Source: Rhizobium sp. FKL33 (lineage in GTDB: Bacteria; Pseudomonadota; Alphaproteobacteria; Rhizobiales; Rhizobiaceae). From it: DNA of 49,611 bases. The stretch covers positions 9,074-58,684 of the forward strand of contig NZ_STFX01000060.1 in the NCBI RefSeq assembly GCF_005222915.1, written 5' to 3'. The translations under genes were made by a program, and so were the position numbers. Below, piece after piece: positions 9,550 to 17,085 of the stretch. Numbering within the stretch: the first letter of the stretch is position 1; every line of letters starts with the position of its first letter. The notes under the pieces are model-generated. The model was not told the origin of the DNA, did not search any database, and saw only the letters and a list, made by a program, of their open reading frames with translations.

Positions 9550-9978
9550 ATGAACGATGCAGCCAATGCGGGAAACAAGGAATTGCTGGTCGAACTGACC
9601 GCGGAGATCGTGGCGGCCTATGTGGGCAACCACGTGGTGCCGGCCAATGACCTCGCCTCCCTCATCGCCGACGTGCACACCGCGCTGTCCAACACCGCGA
9701 CCGCAGAAGCAGCCGCGCCGGTGGTGGAAAAGCCGAAGCCGCCGGTGCCGATCAAGAAGTCGGTGCATAACGACTACATCATCTGCCTCGAAGACGGCAT
9801 GAAGTTCAAGTCGCTCAAGCGCCACCTCATGACCCATTACGGCATGACGCCGGAAGACTACCGCGAAAAGTGGGAACTTCCGCCCGACTACCCGATGGTG
9901 GCTCCGGCCTATGCCGAAGCGCGTTCGCGCCTCGCCAAGGAAATGGGTCTCGGCCAGGGCCGCAAGAAGCGCGCCTGA
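9550..9978 (+). CDS. mucR: MucR/Ros-family zinc finger transcriptional regulator
   Basis: 142 aa, the usual length. This family regulates exopolysaccharide, motility and cell-cycle genes in rhizobia and virulence genes in Brucella. The DNA-binding domain lies near residues 74-120 with [20 protein letters not shown]. The metal-site positions read Cys79, Asp82, His92, His96: the second ligand is Asp rather than the Cys of Agrobacterium Ros, a variant known among Ros homologues. The C-terminus [19 protein letters not shown] is very conserved. The N-terminal part (residues 10-50) is the oligomerisation region. The gene is monocistronic: a long leader precedes it and a hairpin terminator follows. 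It could control the capsule genes 10 kb downstream, but this is not shown. Confidence 0.95.
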   Translation: MNDAANAGNKELLVELTAEIVAAYVGNHVVPANDLASLIADVHTALSNTATAEAAAPVVEKPKPPVPIKKSVHNDYIICLEDGMKFKSLKRHLMTHYGMTPEDYREKWELPPDYPMVAPAYAEARSRLAKEMGLGQGRKKRA

Positions 9979-10005
9979 GTCTCGGCCTGACGGCATGGAA
10001 AAACA

Positions 10006-10030
10006 GGGCGGTCCCGCGGGGCCGCCTTTT
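10006..10030 (+). terminator. rho-independent terminator after mucR
   Basis: GGCGG (10007-10011) pairs with CCGCC (10022-10026), with further GC pairing inside the loop, followed by TTTT. It lies 28 bases after the mucR stop. Confidence 0.75.
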
Positions 10031-10145
10031 GCTTTGCCATAAAAGGAAATTTTTCCTACATTTGATTTCAAGGACTTAAGCAGACGGCGACCTCAGAAGC
10101 CGGCTTTCGGTTGCGTCGCGATCTTTCCAACGTCTGGATTGTACG

Positions 10146-10175
10146 CTATGAATAGGAAAATTAACCTATTAATAG
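10146..10175 (+). promoter_or_regulatory. 30-bp inverted repeat, probable operator before the DnaA-like HTH gene
   Basis: Two arms, CTATNAATAGG (10146-10156) and CCTATTNATAG (10165-10175), are perfect reverse complements except at one position. The spacer is 8 bp. The element ends 13 bases before ATG 10189, so a bound protein would block the start of transcription or translation. No T-run follows, so it is not a terminator. Confidence 0.55.
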
Positions 10176-10188
10176 TGGAGCGATACTG

Positions 10189-10692
10189 ATGACCCATTCC
10201 GAAGACCGCGACCTGACCGGCCTGTTCTGCGAACCGCATGTGGCCGCACGGCTGGAAAAACGCGTGGCCGACTGGAGCCGGCGCGGCGACGCCTTCCCCT
10301 TCGAGCCCTGCCCGCCGCCGAGCGCGGGCAAACTGCGACGCCGGGCGCGGCGCCGCCGCCAGAGGAGCGAGATCTCGCCGCGCAGCGTCTCCGGCGTGGT
10401 GGCGAAGATCGCGACCGAGATGATGTGCCTCACCGCCGACGAGCCGCAGCGGGGCCGCAACCGCCGCTTCATCATGAGCCATGTGCAGCAGATCGCCATG
10501 TATGTCTGCCATGTGGTGCTGCAGATGACCATGACCGAGGTGGGCCGCGGTTTCGGCCGCGACCGCAGCACGGTGGGACATGCCTGCGCCCGCGTCGAGG
10601 ACCGCCGCGACGAGGCCGGTTTCGACCGGCTGGTCACCGCGATCGAGACGGTGACCTCGGGCGTGTTCACGCCCATCGGCCGCAAGGGGTGA
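10189..10692 (+). CDS. DnaA domain IV-like helix-turn-helix protein
   Basis: 167 aa. The C-terminal half matches the DNA-binding domain of the replication initiator DnaA: IAMYVCHVVLQMTMTEVGRG (about 103-122), then FGRDRSTVGHAC, which corresponds to the DnaA signature. There is no AAA+ ATPase domain, so it cannot act as an initiator by itself. A basic linker with a run of Arg (residues 49-58) precedes the domain. Such short proteins are common in rhizobia next to a DUF6456 gene, as here; their role is not established. Translation probably starts at ATG 10189, after GTGGAG. An inverted repeat just upstream suggests autoregulation. Confidence 0.85.
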   Translation: MTHSEDRDLTGLFCEPHVAARLEKRVADWSRRGDAFPFEPCPPPSAGKLRRRARRRRQRSEISPRSVSGVVAKIATEMMCLTADEPQRGRNRRFIMSHVQQIAMYVCHVVLQMTMTEVGRGFGRDRSTVGHACARVEDRRDEAGFDRLVTAIETVTSGVFTPIGRKG

Positions 10693-10697
10693 AGCCG

Positions 10698-11453
10698 ATG
10701 ACCGAGATCGACACCAAAAAGGAGATCGAGAAGCTCCTGCGCTTTCTCGGCAATGCCGGCTGCCGCGCAGACCTCGCCCCCGACAGGGCCGACGGAATGC
10801 TCAGGCTCACGCATCCCGAGGGCCGCGCCGCCAATTTCCCCCGGCCGGTGGTGGTGGACGCCGCCAGCCGCGGCCTGCTGGTCGACCGCAACGGGCTGGT
10901 CGCGCCGACGCTGGAGGCCCGCTCCTTCCTGCGCCGCCAGCGCGCCGCCCGCGAGGAGGCGATGCTCGACCAGCATCGCATGATCGAGATCGGCTTCCTG
11001 ATCGAGGGCGAGACGGCGGAGCCGGTGCGCGTCAACGCCGCCGAAAGCCCGCTTTCGCAATTCGCCCGGATGAAGGACAAATCCGGCGCGCCGTGGTTTC
11101 CCGACGAAGCGCTCGCCGCCGGCGAGCGGCTGGCGCGCGATTTCCACTTCGCCGGGCTGCAGCCGAAGATCACGCCGAGCTACGAGCCCCGTCTCGGCGA
11201 CCGCGTCAAGGCCGCGCCCGGCGCGGGCGTCGAGCTCAAGGACAATGTCGTGGCCGCCCGCTTGCGGGTCGCCCGCGCGCTCACGACCATCGGCCCCGAA
11301 CTCTCGGGCGTGGCGCTCGACGTCTGCTGCTTCGAGAAGGGTCTGGAGACGGTGGAGCGCGAACGCCAATGGCCGGCGAGATCGGCCAAGCTGATGCTGA
11401 AGACAGCGCTTTTGGCGCTGGAGAGGCATTATCGGGTGGGCAAACAGCGGTGA
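10698..11453 (+). CDS. DUF6456 domain-containing protein
   Basis: 251 aa, function unknown. The C-terminal half (about 125-240) carries the conserved DUF6456 core: SPLSQFARMKDKSG, then LARDFHFAGLQPKIT, then VAARLRVARALTTIGPELSG and DVCCFEKGLETVERERQWP. The N-terminal part looks like a small winged-helix domain, so the protein may bind DNA. ATG 10698 starts five bases after the stop of the DnaA-like gene, so the two are probably co-transcribed. A longer upstream frame from 10425 overlaps that gene and is not used. Confidence 0.85.
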   Translation: MTEIDTKKEIEKLLRFLGNAGCRADLAPDRADGMLRLTHPEGRAANFPRPVVVDAASRGLLVDRNGLVAPTLEARSFLRRQRAAREEAMLDQHRMIEIGFLIEGETAEPVRVNAAESPLSQFARMKDKSGAPWFPDEALAAGERLARDFHFAGLQPKITPSYEPRLGDRVKAAPGAGVELKDNVVAARLRVARALTTIGPELSGVALDVCCFEKGLETVERERQWPARSAKLMLKTALLALERHYRVGKQR

Positions 11454-11637
11454 CGCCGGTGGATGCCAAGACGATGTCTGCGTGAGACTCATCCCCGTCG
11501 TGGCCAATGCCCATCCAACAGCACGCGGTCAAGCAAACTGAATCGCGATTTTGAACGTCCAGAATCGCGTTCGAGGTCGTGTGGATCGCGTCTCTCGGCG
11601 CAGGGTGCGGTTGACACCGCAAAAGAGAGGCCTTGCC

Positions 11638-12696
11638 GTGAAACTCCTGATGAAAACTGCAATGATTTTTTACAGCGCGCTCGCGGCGCTCCTGATGCCG
11701 CTTCACTGCGCCGCCGCCGGCGATTTTGTCGGTGTGCGGCAGATCACGATACGCTCCGATGAGCGCGGCCGAGATCTGGCCGTGACCATCTGGCATCCCG
11801 CAGACGCGGGCGGCACAGCCGTCACGCTTGGAGAAAGCAGATTTTTCAACGGAACCTCCGCCATACTCGACGCGCCGATCACGCGCGGAAAGCACCCGCT
11901 GATCTTGCTTTCGCATGGCGCCGGGCTTGGCGGAACGCCGGACGCCGTGAGCTGGATCGCCGCGCCCTTGGCAGAGCATGGGTTCATCGTCGCGGCTCCC
12001 ATTCATCCCGGAAACGGCGGAGCCTATCGATCAGCAGCGGAAACGATGAAGCTGTGGCTCAGGCCCGGAGATATCAGCGCGACCTTAACCGCGCTCGAGA
12101 AACATTCTCTGTTTGGCAAACACCTTGAGACCGGCAAAATCGGCGCGCTCGGCCTTTCCATGGGAGGCAGCACAATCTTGGCGCTGGCAGGAGCACGCAT
12201 CGATCCGAACCGTCTGGCAAACTATTGTGACGGCGACGTCACCAATGCATCGCTCTGCGGATGGGTCAGACAAAGCGGCGTCGATCTCCATGAGATGGAT
12301 ATGAGAACCGCCGATCGCGACAACCGAGACAAGCGGATCACATTTGCCATGGCGATCGATCCTGCGCCGGTGGACGTCTTTCAGAGCACGACCTTTTCCA
12401 CGATTTCAATCCCCCTTGTATTGGTCAATCTTGGATCGCCCGGAACTATCTCACGGACAACACTCGCCTCGGGCATTGCGAAGGCGATGTCGAAAAGCAG
12501 CTATTCCGTCATCGAACATGCAAGCCACTACAGCATGTTTGGCGTCTGCAAGCCTGAGACGACCGCGGCGACCGTTATCGAACAGATCGGCGAACCCATA
12601 TGCTCGGATGGGACAGGACAGTCTCGTGTCCAAATCCACGAGCAACTGATCACTCTGGCGCGCACGGCTTTCGAACGCGAACTCAAACCGGACTGA
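11638..12696 (+). CDS. secreted alpha/beta hydrolase (dienelactone hydrolase / PAF acetylhydrolase-like)
   Basis: About 352 aa from GTG 11638, which follows AGAGAGG at good spacing; ATG 11650 is an alternative. A signal peptide is visible (hydrophobic core IFYSALAALLMPLHC, cleavage likely after AAA). The mature part is an alpha/beta hydrolase: HPLILLSHGAGLGGTPDA gives the oxyanion region, GALGLSMGGST the nucleophile Ser elbow, and HASHYSMF near the C-terminus the catalytic His. Substrate is unknown; related proteins cleave esters or phospholipids. It stands alone, with a 184-bp spacer before it. The six codons before GTG continue an open frame without a ribosome site. Confidence 0.85.
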   Translation: MKLLMKTAMIFYSALAALLMPLHCAAAGDFVGVRQITIRSDERGRDLAVTIWHPADAGGTAVTLGESRFFNGTSAILDAPITRGKHPLILLSHGAGLGGTPDAVSWIAAPLAEHGFIVAAPIHPGNGGAYRSAAETMKLWLRPGDISATLTALEKHSLFGKHLETGKIGALGLSMGGSTILALAGARIDPNRLANYCDGDVTNASLCGWVRQSGVDLHEMDMRTADRDNRDKRITFAMAIDPAPVDVFQSTTFSTISIPLVLVNLGSPGTISRTTLASGIAKAMSKSSYSVIEHASHYSMFGVCKPETTAATVIEQIGEPICSDGTGQSRVQIHEQLITLARTAFERELKPD

Positions 12697-12703
12697 GACG
12701 ACA

Positions 12704-13282
12704 TCAGGGGCTCAACGTTTTGCCGCGCATCCTGCGAACGGCGACAACCCCATTCCTCACCGGCCACAGGGTATGGGATTTGTCGAAGACCACGACATCC
12801 ATCAGCCACGGCGACCCATCTCCTCGACAAAAGGAAAACAGGGTGTTGCCGTGGGCGACGATCTGCCGCCCTTCCTCAGAGGCGAGACTTGGTTGTTCGA
12901 AGTCCGAAAAGCGCAGGCCATGATGGCGGAGCCAGGATCTGATGTCGTCGATCGACATGCCGCCGCGAATGCCCTGGAGATCGATGCGCGCGTGGCGCCT
13001 GAAACGGGGTTTTGCTTTCGGCGCCCGGACGGGTTCGCCGTCCTCCCGAAAATTCGTTTCCCAAAGGGCGACCGAGAAATCGGAGATCAGGACATTGCGG
13101 TTGCGCACAACCACGCCGAGCCTCAGGTCGCCGTACTGGATCGAACCGCCGAACGGGTCGGTCCAGGGGAATGTCCAGCCATCCGGCGGGCCCAAGCGAG
13201 GGGCGATTTTGTTGAGCGTCGCGCCGGGCATCAGGCCGTGAGGTTCGGCGCCCCTGATGATATCCAAAAGCTTGATCGCCAA
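12704..13282 (-). CDS. hypothetical protein
   Basis: 192 aa, read from TTG 13282 with GAGG a few bases upstream; no ATG lies near the N-terminus. I do not recognise the family. The composition is soluble and Trp/Arg-rich, with no signal peptide or membrane helix. Visible features are a Pro/Gly-rich N-terminal half (GWTFPWTDPFGGSIQYGDL) and a middle part RGGMSIDDIRSWLRHHGL that looks helical. It is convergent with the hydrolase gene and next to the HicB/HicA-type locus. The layout resembles small immunity or accessory proteins, but nothing proves it. Confidence 0.6.
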   Translation of the reverse strand: MAIKLLDIIRGAEPHGLMPGATLNKIAPRLGPPDGWTFPWTDPFGGSIQYGDLRLGVVVRNRNVLISDFSVALWETNFREDGEPVRAPKAKPRFRRHARIDLQGIRGGMSIDDIRSWLRHHGLRFSDFEQPSLASEEGRQIVAHGNTLFSFCRGDGSPWLMDVVVFDKSHTLWPVRNGVVAVRRMRGKTLSP

Positions 13283-13378
13283 TTGTGGCCTCGTTAGTCG
13301 AGATCATATGAGAGCAGATGCATGTCCCGGTTCGCGCGATCCGAAGCGATGAACGCGGCTGGTGTCAAGACGGTGCAA

Positions 13379-13566
13379 TCAGAACGCCTTCGGCAGCCCA
13401 GCCTGCTTCAAGGTTTCATTGGCCGTATGACGGGACTTGACGCCGTGGTCGACGGTGAAGCGGCGGTTGGGCTGAACCAGATTTCATGATCGCCCCGACC
13501 GGGTCGGACATAGACGCAGCCGGCCTTGACCAGGAGATCTTTCAATTCGCGAAGATAGCCCGCCAT
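13379..13566 (-). pseudogene. hicA: HicA-type mRNA interferase toxin, frameshifted
   Basis: From ATG 13566 the frame gives MAGYLRELKDLLVKAGCVYV and GRGDHEIW, the HicA fold with its active-site His, but it leaves register after WFSP near 13468-13474 and stops at 13408 after 52 aa. In the next frame the expected HicA ending continues: NRRFTVDHGVKSRHTANETL and KQAGLPKAF, with a stop at 13379. A net loss of one base (or 4 or 7) explains this. The C-terminal strands and helix are therefore missing, so the toxin is probably inactive. It starts seven bases after its HicB-like antitoxin gene. Confidence 0.8.
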
Positions 13567-13573
13567 GGCGGAC

Positions 13574-13816
13574 TCAGAAACAAGGATTGGGAATTTTGAC
13601 GGCGTGCTCGGAGAGGATGTGCACGGGGATTTCCGGCTGGTCTATGGCGGTGCCATTGAGTTCGAGAAGATCGGCGACGGCGGCGAGAACCTTGGTTTCC
13701 AGCTCTTCCATGGTCGCCGCCTCGACAACGAGGCCGTCGATGTCGTCGCTCGTGGCGAACCAGACGTCGGCCTCGCCATCCCAGGCGGCGCGCACCGTAA
13801 TCGCATGAGCATTCAT
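13574..13816 (-). CDS. HicB-like antitoxin (DUF1902 type)
   Basis: 80 aa, intact. The N-terminal half is the partial RNase H-like HicB fold: ITVRAAWDGEADVWFATSDD followed by IDGLVVEAATMEELE, as in DUF1902 proteins. It lacks the C-terminal ribbon-helix-helix of longer HicB proteins, so autoregulation may be weak or absent. ATG 13816. It lies directly upstream of the broken HicA gene, in antitoxin-first order. With the toxin disrupted it may be a relic, or may neutralise HicA toxins encoded elsewhere. Confidence 0.75.
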   Translation of the reverse strand: MNAHAITVRAAWDGEADVWFATSDDIDGLVVEAATMEELETKVLAAVADLLELNGTAIDQPEIPVHILSEHAVKIPNPCF

Positions 13817-13925
13817 CCGCTGGTCTCCCGCTGGTTGAATTCACCGGTCATGTGGGCCGTTGTAGCACGGAGCGCGCTTTAATGGAATTCGCGCTGCTGA
13901 TCGGGCGGATGTTCGATGACGCCCC

Positions 13926-14342
13926 TCACCCCGCCGCCTTCACGCCCTCTTCCCGGATCCGGTTCACCATCGACCTCAGCCCGTTCGCCCGCTGCGCCGA
14001 GAGATGTTCGATCATGCCGATCTCCTTGAACGTATCGAGCGCGTCGAGTTTGGCGACGTCGGAGGCGTGTTTGCCGCTGTAGATGGCGAGCACGATGGCG
14101 ACGAGGCCGCGGACGATGTGGGCGTCGCTGTCGCCGCGGAAGGTCATCACGGGGTCCTGGCCCTCGCCCGGCTCGCTGACCAGCCAGACCTGGCTCGCGC
14201 AGCCGCGCACTTTGTTATCAGCCGTGCGGTCTTCTTCGGGCAGATCGGGCAGCGCCTTGCCGAGTTCGATCACATAGCGGTAGCGGTCCTCCCAATCGTC
14301 GAGAAAGGCGAAGTCGCTGATGATGTCGTCGATGGCTGCCAT
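13926..14342 (-). CDS. sufE: SufE family cysteine desulfuration protein
   Basis: 138 aa, usual length. SufE takes persulfide sulfur from the SufS cysteine desulfurase and passes it to the SufBCD scaffold for Fe-S cluster assembly in the cytoplasm. The acceptor Cys is Cys48 in VRGCASQVWL; the N-terminal LDDWEDRYRYVIELGKALP and the later TFRGDSDAHIVRGL are family-typical. ATG 14342 follows AGGGA at good spacing; an upstream in-frame extension has no ribosome site. The suf operon itself is not in the window. Confidence 0.95.
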   Translation of the reverse strand: MAAIDDIISDFAFLDDWEDRYRYVIELGKALPDLPEEDRTADNKVRGCASQVWLVSEPGEGQDPVMTFRGDSDAHIVRGLVAIVLAIYSGKHASDVAKLDALDTFKEIGMIEHLSAQRANGLRSMVNRIREEGVKAAG

Positions 14343-14431
14343 GATCAATTCCCTGTCTTTGCCGCCCGATATAGGCGCTCGGGCCGGGCTTGAAAAGCCG
14401 TAGCGGCGGTTTGTCCGGTTTGATCCGCGCA

Positions 14432-14464
14432 AAGAAAAAGCCGCGAAGCGCAGGGCTTCGCGGC
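14432..14464 (-). terminator. rho-independent terminator after the DUF5330 gene
   Basis: Ten-base stem GCCGCGAAGC (14440-14449) with GCTTCGCGGC (14455-14464), loop of five, followed on the minus strand by TTTTT (14439-14435). It lies 144 bases beyond the DUF5330 stop and just before the sufE start region. Confidence 0.75.
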
Positions 14465-14607
14465 GGCGTCACAAGGACGAGGCGGGGCATGAAAAGAAGC
14501 GAGGCGCGCTTCAGGCAGCGCGGCGGAGCCGGTCAGGGCGCGGCCGCGAAGGGGGGAATGGGGCGAATAGCGAATAGCCAGTAGGCGGTAGCCGACAGGC
14601 GGTCGGG

Positions 14608-15018
14608 TCAGTGCGCGGGGCGCGGGGTCGGGATGGGGATGTGGCGGGCGGTCTCGGCTTGCGCGCCGGCCTCGGGGGCGGCTGCGTCAGATGTCACGGT
14701 TCCGGTCGTCACGCTGTCGGCGGCGGCCACTTCTGCGGGGTCGGCGAATTTTTCATCGAGATAGGAATAGGCGACGCGCGCCCCTTCTCTGGCCCGCGCT
14801 CCGAGCGTCGAGAAGGTCTCGGCGCCCTTGACGCAGACATCGGGCTTTTCCGCGCAGAGCGAGCCCATATAGGTGATGGCGCCGGCGGCGGCGCCGAAAG
14901 CATCGGTGAGTTCGACGCCATCCTCGTTCTTCAGGCGGTTGGTCGCGTCCTGATCGAAGATCGGCAGCATGACCAGCACCATCGAAAACCAGAAGGCGGT
15001 TCTCAGGAGAAACCACAT
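14608..15018 (-). CDS. DUF5330 domain-containing protein
   Basis: 136 aa from ATG 15018 (MWFLLRTAFWFSMVLVMLPI). One N-terminal membrane helix is followed by the conserved block EDGVELTDAFGAAAGAITYM and SLCAEKPDVCVKGAETFSTL, with two Cys that could form a disulfide outside the cytoplasm. The C-terminus is low-complexity, Ala/Pro-rich. Function unknown; the gene is a frequent neighbour of sufE and of this type of histidine kinase in Hyphomicrobiales, so an envelope or cell-cycle role is a guess. A 71-residue upstream extension is Arg/Lys-rich junk without coding character. Confidence 0.8.
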   Translation of the reverse strand: MWFLLRTAFWFSMVLVMLPIFDQDATNRLKNEDGVELTDAFGAAAGAITYMGSLCAEKPDVCVKGAETFSTLGARAREGARVAYSYLDEKFADPAEVAAADSVTTGTVTSDAAAPEAGAQAETARHIPIPTPRPAH

Positions 15019-15639
15019 AGCCTTATTCCTTGCCCTGTTCTCGGTCCGGATCTCTCGTGGTCCGGTTCCGTCGTCCTTGCCGGCCTTTGCCGATCTTGTC
15101 GTTCGTCGCCGGTTCGCCCGGTCTTGGTCTTGTCTTGTCTTGGAGGCGGAGCCTGTCGCTCTCTTGTCTCCGTCCGGCTCTTGTCGTCCGGCGATGACCA
15201 GACTTCTACCCCGGCCATGCTGACGTCCCATTACGGCAAAGGGGAGGAATCGATGCGAATTTGCGGCAAATTTGATATTCTCGCAGTTTATGCAATCTTG
15301 AACTGCATTTTCCTCAAATTCGACCTTTCACCGTTAACCTTCAAGGCGGACCCGGCCGGAAATACAGGCGATTGAGGGGGACTTGGCCGCCACAAAGGTT
15401 AACTCACCCAGCGGAAGATCAAAAATGCAAGCAATTACGCGCTGTTAACCACGATCTTCGAAGTTGGCCCGATCTGTGCCTTTTCTGGACTTTTCGGGCC
15501 GTCGCGCCGGTGTTCCGGGTTCGTTTTTATCCATTCCTTAAGTCCGCGCTGCCATTTTCCGGACTGAGAGTTCCCAAGGGCTAATCGAAGGCCACAAGCG
15601 TTGAGAGTATTGAGCAACATCGGCGGCAAGGCGCGTCAT
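15019..15639. other. intergenic region between divergent DUF5330 and histidine kinase genes
   Basis: No gene recognised; the first 200 bases are low-complexity (CTTGT/CCGGT-rich). Three TTAACC hexamers occur at 15334-15339, 15397-15402 (reverse) and 15445-15450, matching the CtrA half-site. A GANTC site (GAATC, 15247-15251), the CcrM methylation target, is also present. These fit a cell-cycle-controlled promoter for the downstream kinase, by analogy with Caulobacter and rhizobia. Confidence 0.45.
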
Positions 15640-17085
15640 ATGATAGGGCGCGCATCCGAGACAGGCGAAGGGCCCATGCCCACGCCTGGCCTGCGGCTCG
15701 CCGCCTCGAGCGCGGTCGGCCTGATCTGCCTTGCCGGCATGCAGATGGCCGGCGTGGCGCTGGCCGCCTCGCTGCCGGCCTCGGCCGCACTGTTCGCCGC
15801 CTCGATGACGCTGGCGCTGGCGCTGCGCGAAATCCGCCCTTCTTCCAAAGCCGCTCAAGACGCCGCTCCTGCGGTTGCCGCGCCCTCGCCCGTGTCGTCT
15901 CTTGCGCGCCTGCCGGGTCTCGTCACCCGTCACGACCGCTCAGGCGCGCTATTGTCCATCGCCGGCGCCGACGCGCAGGCCTTCGGCTTCTCGCCCGATC
16001 GCATCCAGCCGAATGCGGTGATCGACCGCGTGCATGTGGCCGGCCGCATCGGCTATCTCCAGGCGATCGACGATCTCCGCCGCGGCGCGGCGCGCGCCCG
16101 CGCCGACGTGCTGTTCGCCGTCGGCGGCTTCGAAAACCATTATCGCCCCGTCCGCATCGAATTCGTCGGCGAATGCGACGAGGACGGCGCGCTCAAGGGC
16201 TTCATCACCCAGATCACCGATCGCGGCCACGAGGCGGCGCTCGAGGAAGACGCGGCCCGCGCCCGCGACGAGGCGCTCGGCGCCAATGAAGCCAAGACCC
16301 GTTTTCTCGCCGCCGTCAGCCATGAACTGCGCACGCCGCTCAACGCCATTCTCGGCTTCTCGGACATTCTGACCGGCGAATATTTCGGCCGCTTCGAAAA
16401 CGAGAAGCAGAAGGAATATTGCGAGCTGATCAACCGCTCGGGCAAGCATCTGCTCGCCGTGGTCAACGCCATGCTCGACATGAGCAAGATCGAGGCCGGC
16501 CGCTACGATCTCGTCAAAGAACCCTTCGACATCGGCGACGCGGTCGCCGCCACCGAGGAAATGCTGGCGCTCACCGCCCGCGCCAAGGGCGTGGTGCTGA
16601 CGACGCGGGTGCCCCGCCAGCTCGGCGACGTCTCGGCCGATCGCCGCGCCGTGCAGCAGGTGCTGATCAATCTCGCCAACAACGCCATCAAATTCACCGA
16701 ATCGGGCGGCGTTGTCACCATCGACGCGGCCCGCCAGGGCGACAAGCTGGTGCTGACCGTGGCCGACACCGGCGTCGGCATCGCCGCCGACAAGATCGGC
16801 AAGCTCGGCCAGCCTTTCGTGCAGGCCGACAGCACCTATGCGCGCCACTATGAAGGCGCGGGCCTGGGGCTCGCGCTGGTCAAGGGCCTCGTGGCCCTGC
16901 ATGGCGGCTCCTTCTCGATCGAAAGCGAGTTGGGAGCCGGAACCAAGGTCACCGTCATCCTGCCCTTCGAGGGCGAGGACGGGGTCGATAACGCCATCGA
17001 ATTTCCGCCGCGCCTCGTCGAGCGCGCCCGGACACAGACGATAGAGGAGACGCTGCATGGCGCCGCCGAAGCGAAAATCGCCTGA
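15640..17085 (+). CDS. PAS-containing sensor histidine kinase of the DivJ/PleC/PdhS type
   Basis: About 481 aa. Two hydrophobic N-terminal segments (about residues 20-65) are followed by a PAS-like region, then HisKA with phospho-acceptor His in FLAAVSHELRTPLNAILGFS, and a HATPase: N box LINLANNAIKF, G1 DTGVGI, G2 GAGLGLALVKGLV. The ending NMLDMSKIEAGRY is typical of alphaproteobacterial kinases that act on DivK or PleD, so a cell-cycle or developmental role is likely, though the exact orthologue is uncertain. No receiver domain. I used ATG 15640; a TTG at 15601 is also possible. CtrA-like half-sites lie upstream. The 3' end overlaps the next gene by 29 bp. Confidence 0.85.
   Translation: MIGRASETGEGPMPTPGLRLAASSAVGLICLAGMQMAGVALAASLPASAALFAASMTLALALREIRPSSKAAQDAAPAVAAPSPVSSLARLPGLVTRHDRSGALLSIAGADAQAFGFSPDRIQPNAVIDRVHVAGRIGYLQAIDDLRRGAARARADVLFAVGGFENHYRPVRIEFVGECDEDGALKGFITQITDRGHEAALEEDAARARDEALGANEAKTRFLAAVSHELRTPLNAILGFSDILTGEYFGRFENEKQKEYCELINRSGKHLLAVVNAMLDMSKIEAGRYDLVKEPFDIGDAVAATEEMLALTARAKGVVLTTRVPRQLGDVSADRRAVQQVLINLANNAIKFTESGGVVTIDAARQGDKLVLTVADTGVGIAADKIGKLGQPFVQADSTYARHYEGAGLGLALVKGLVALHGGSFSIESELGAGTKVTVILPFEGEDGVDNAIEFPPRLVERARTQTIEETLHGAAEAKIA

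Noticed and set aside
10161-11507. 448-aa minus-strand frame
   Set aside because: Antisense shadow of the DnaA-like and DUF6456 genes, which have recognised domains.
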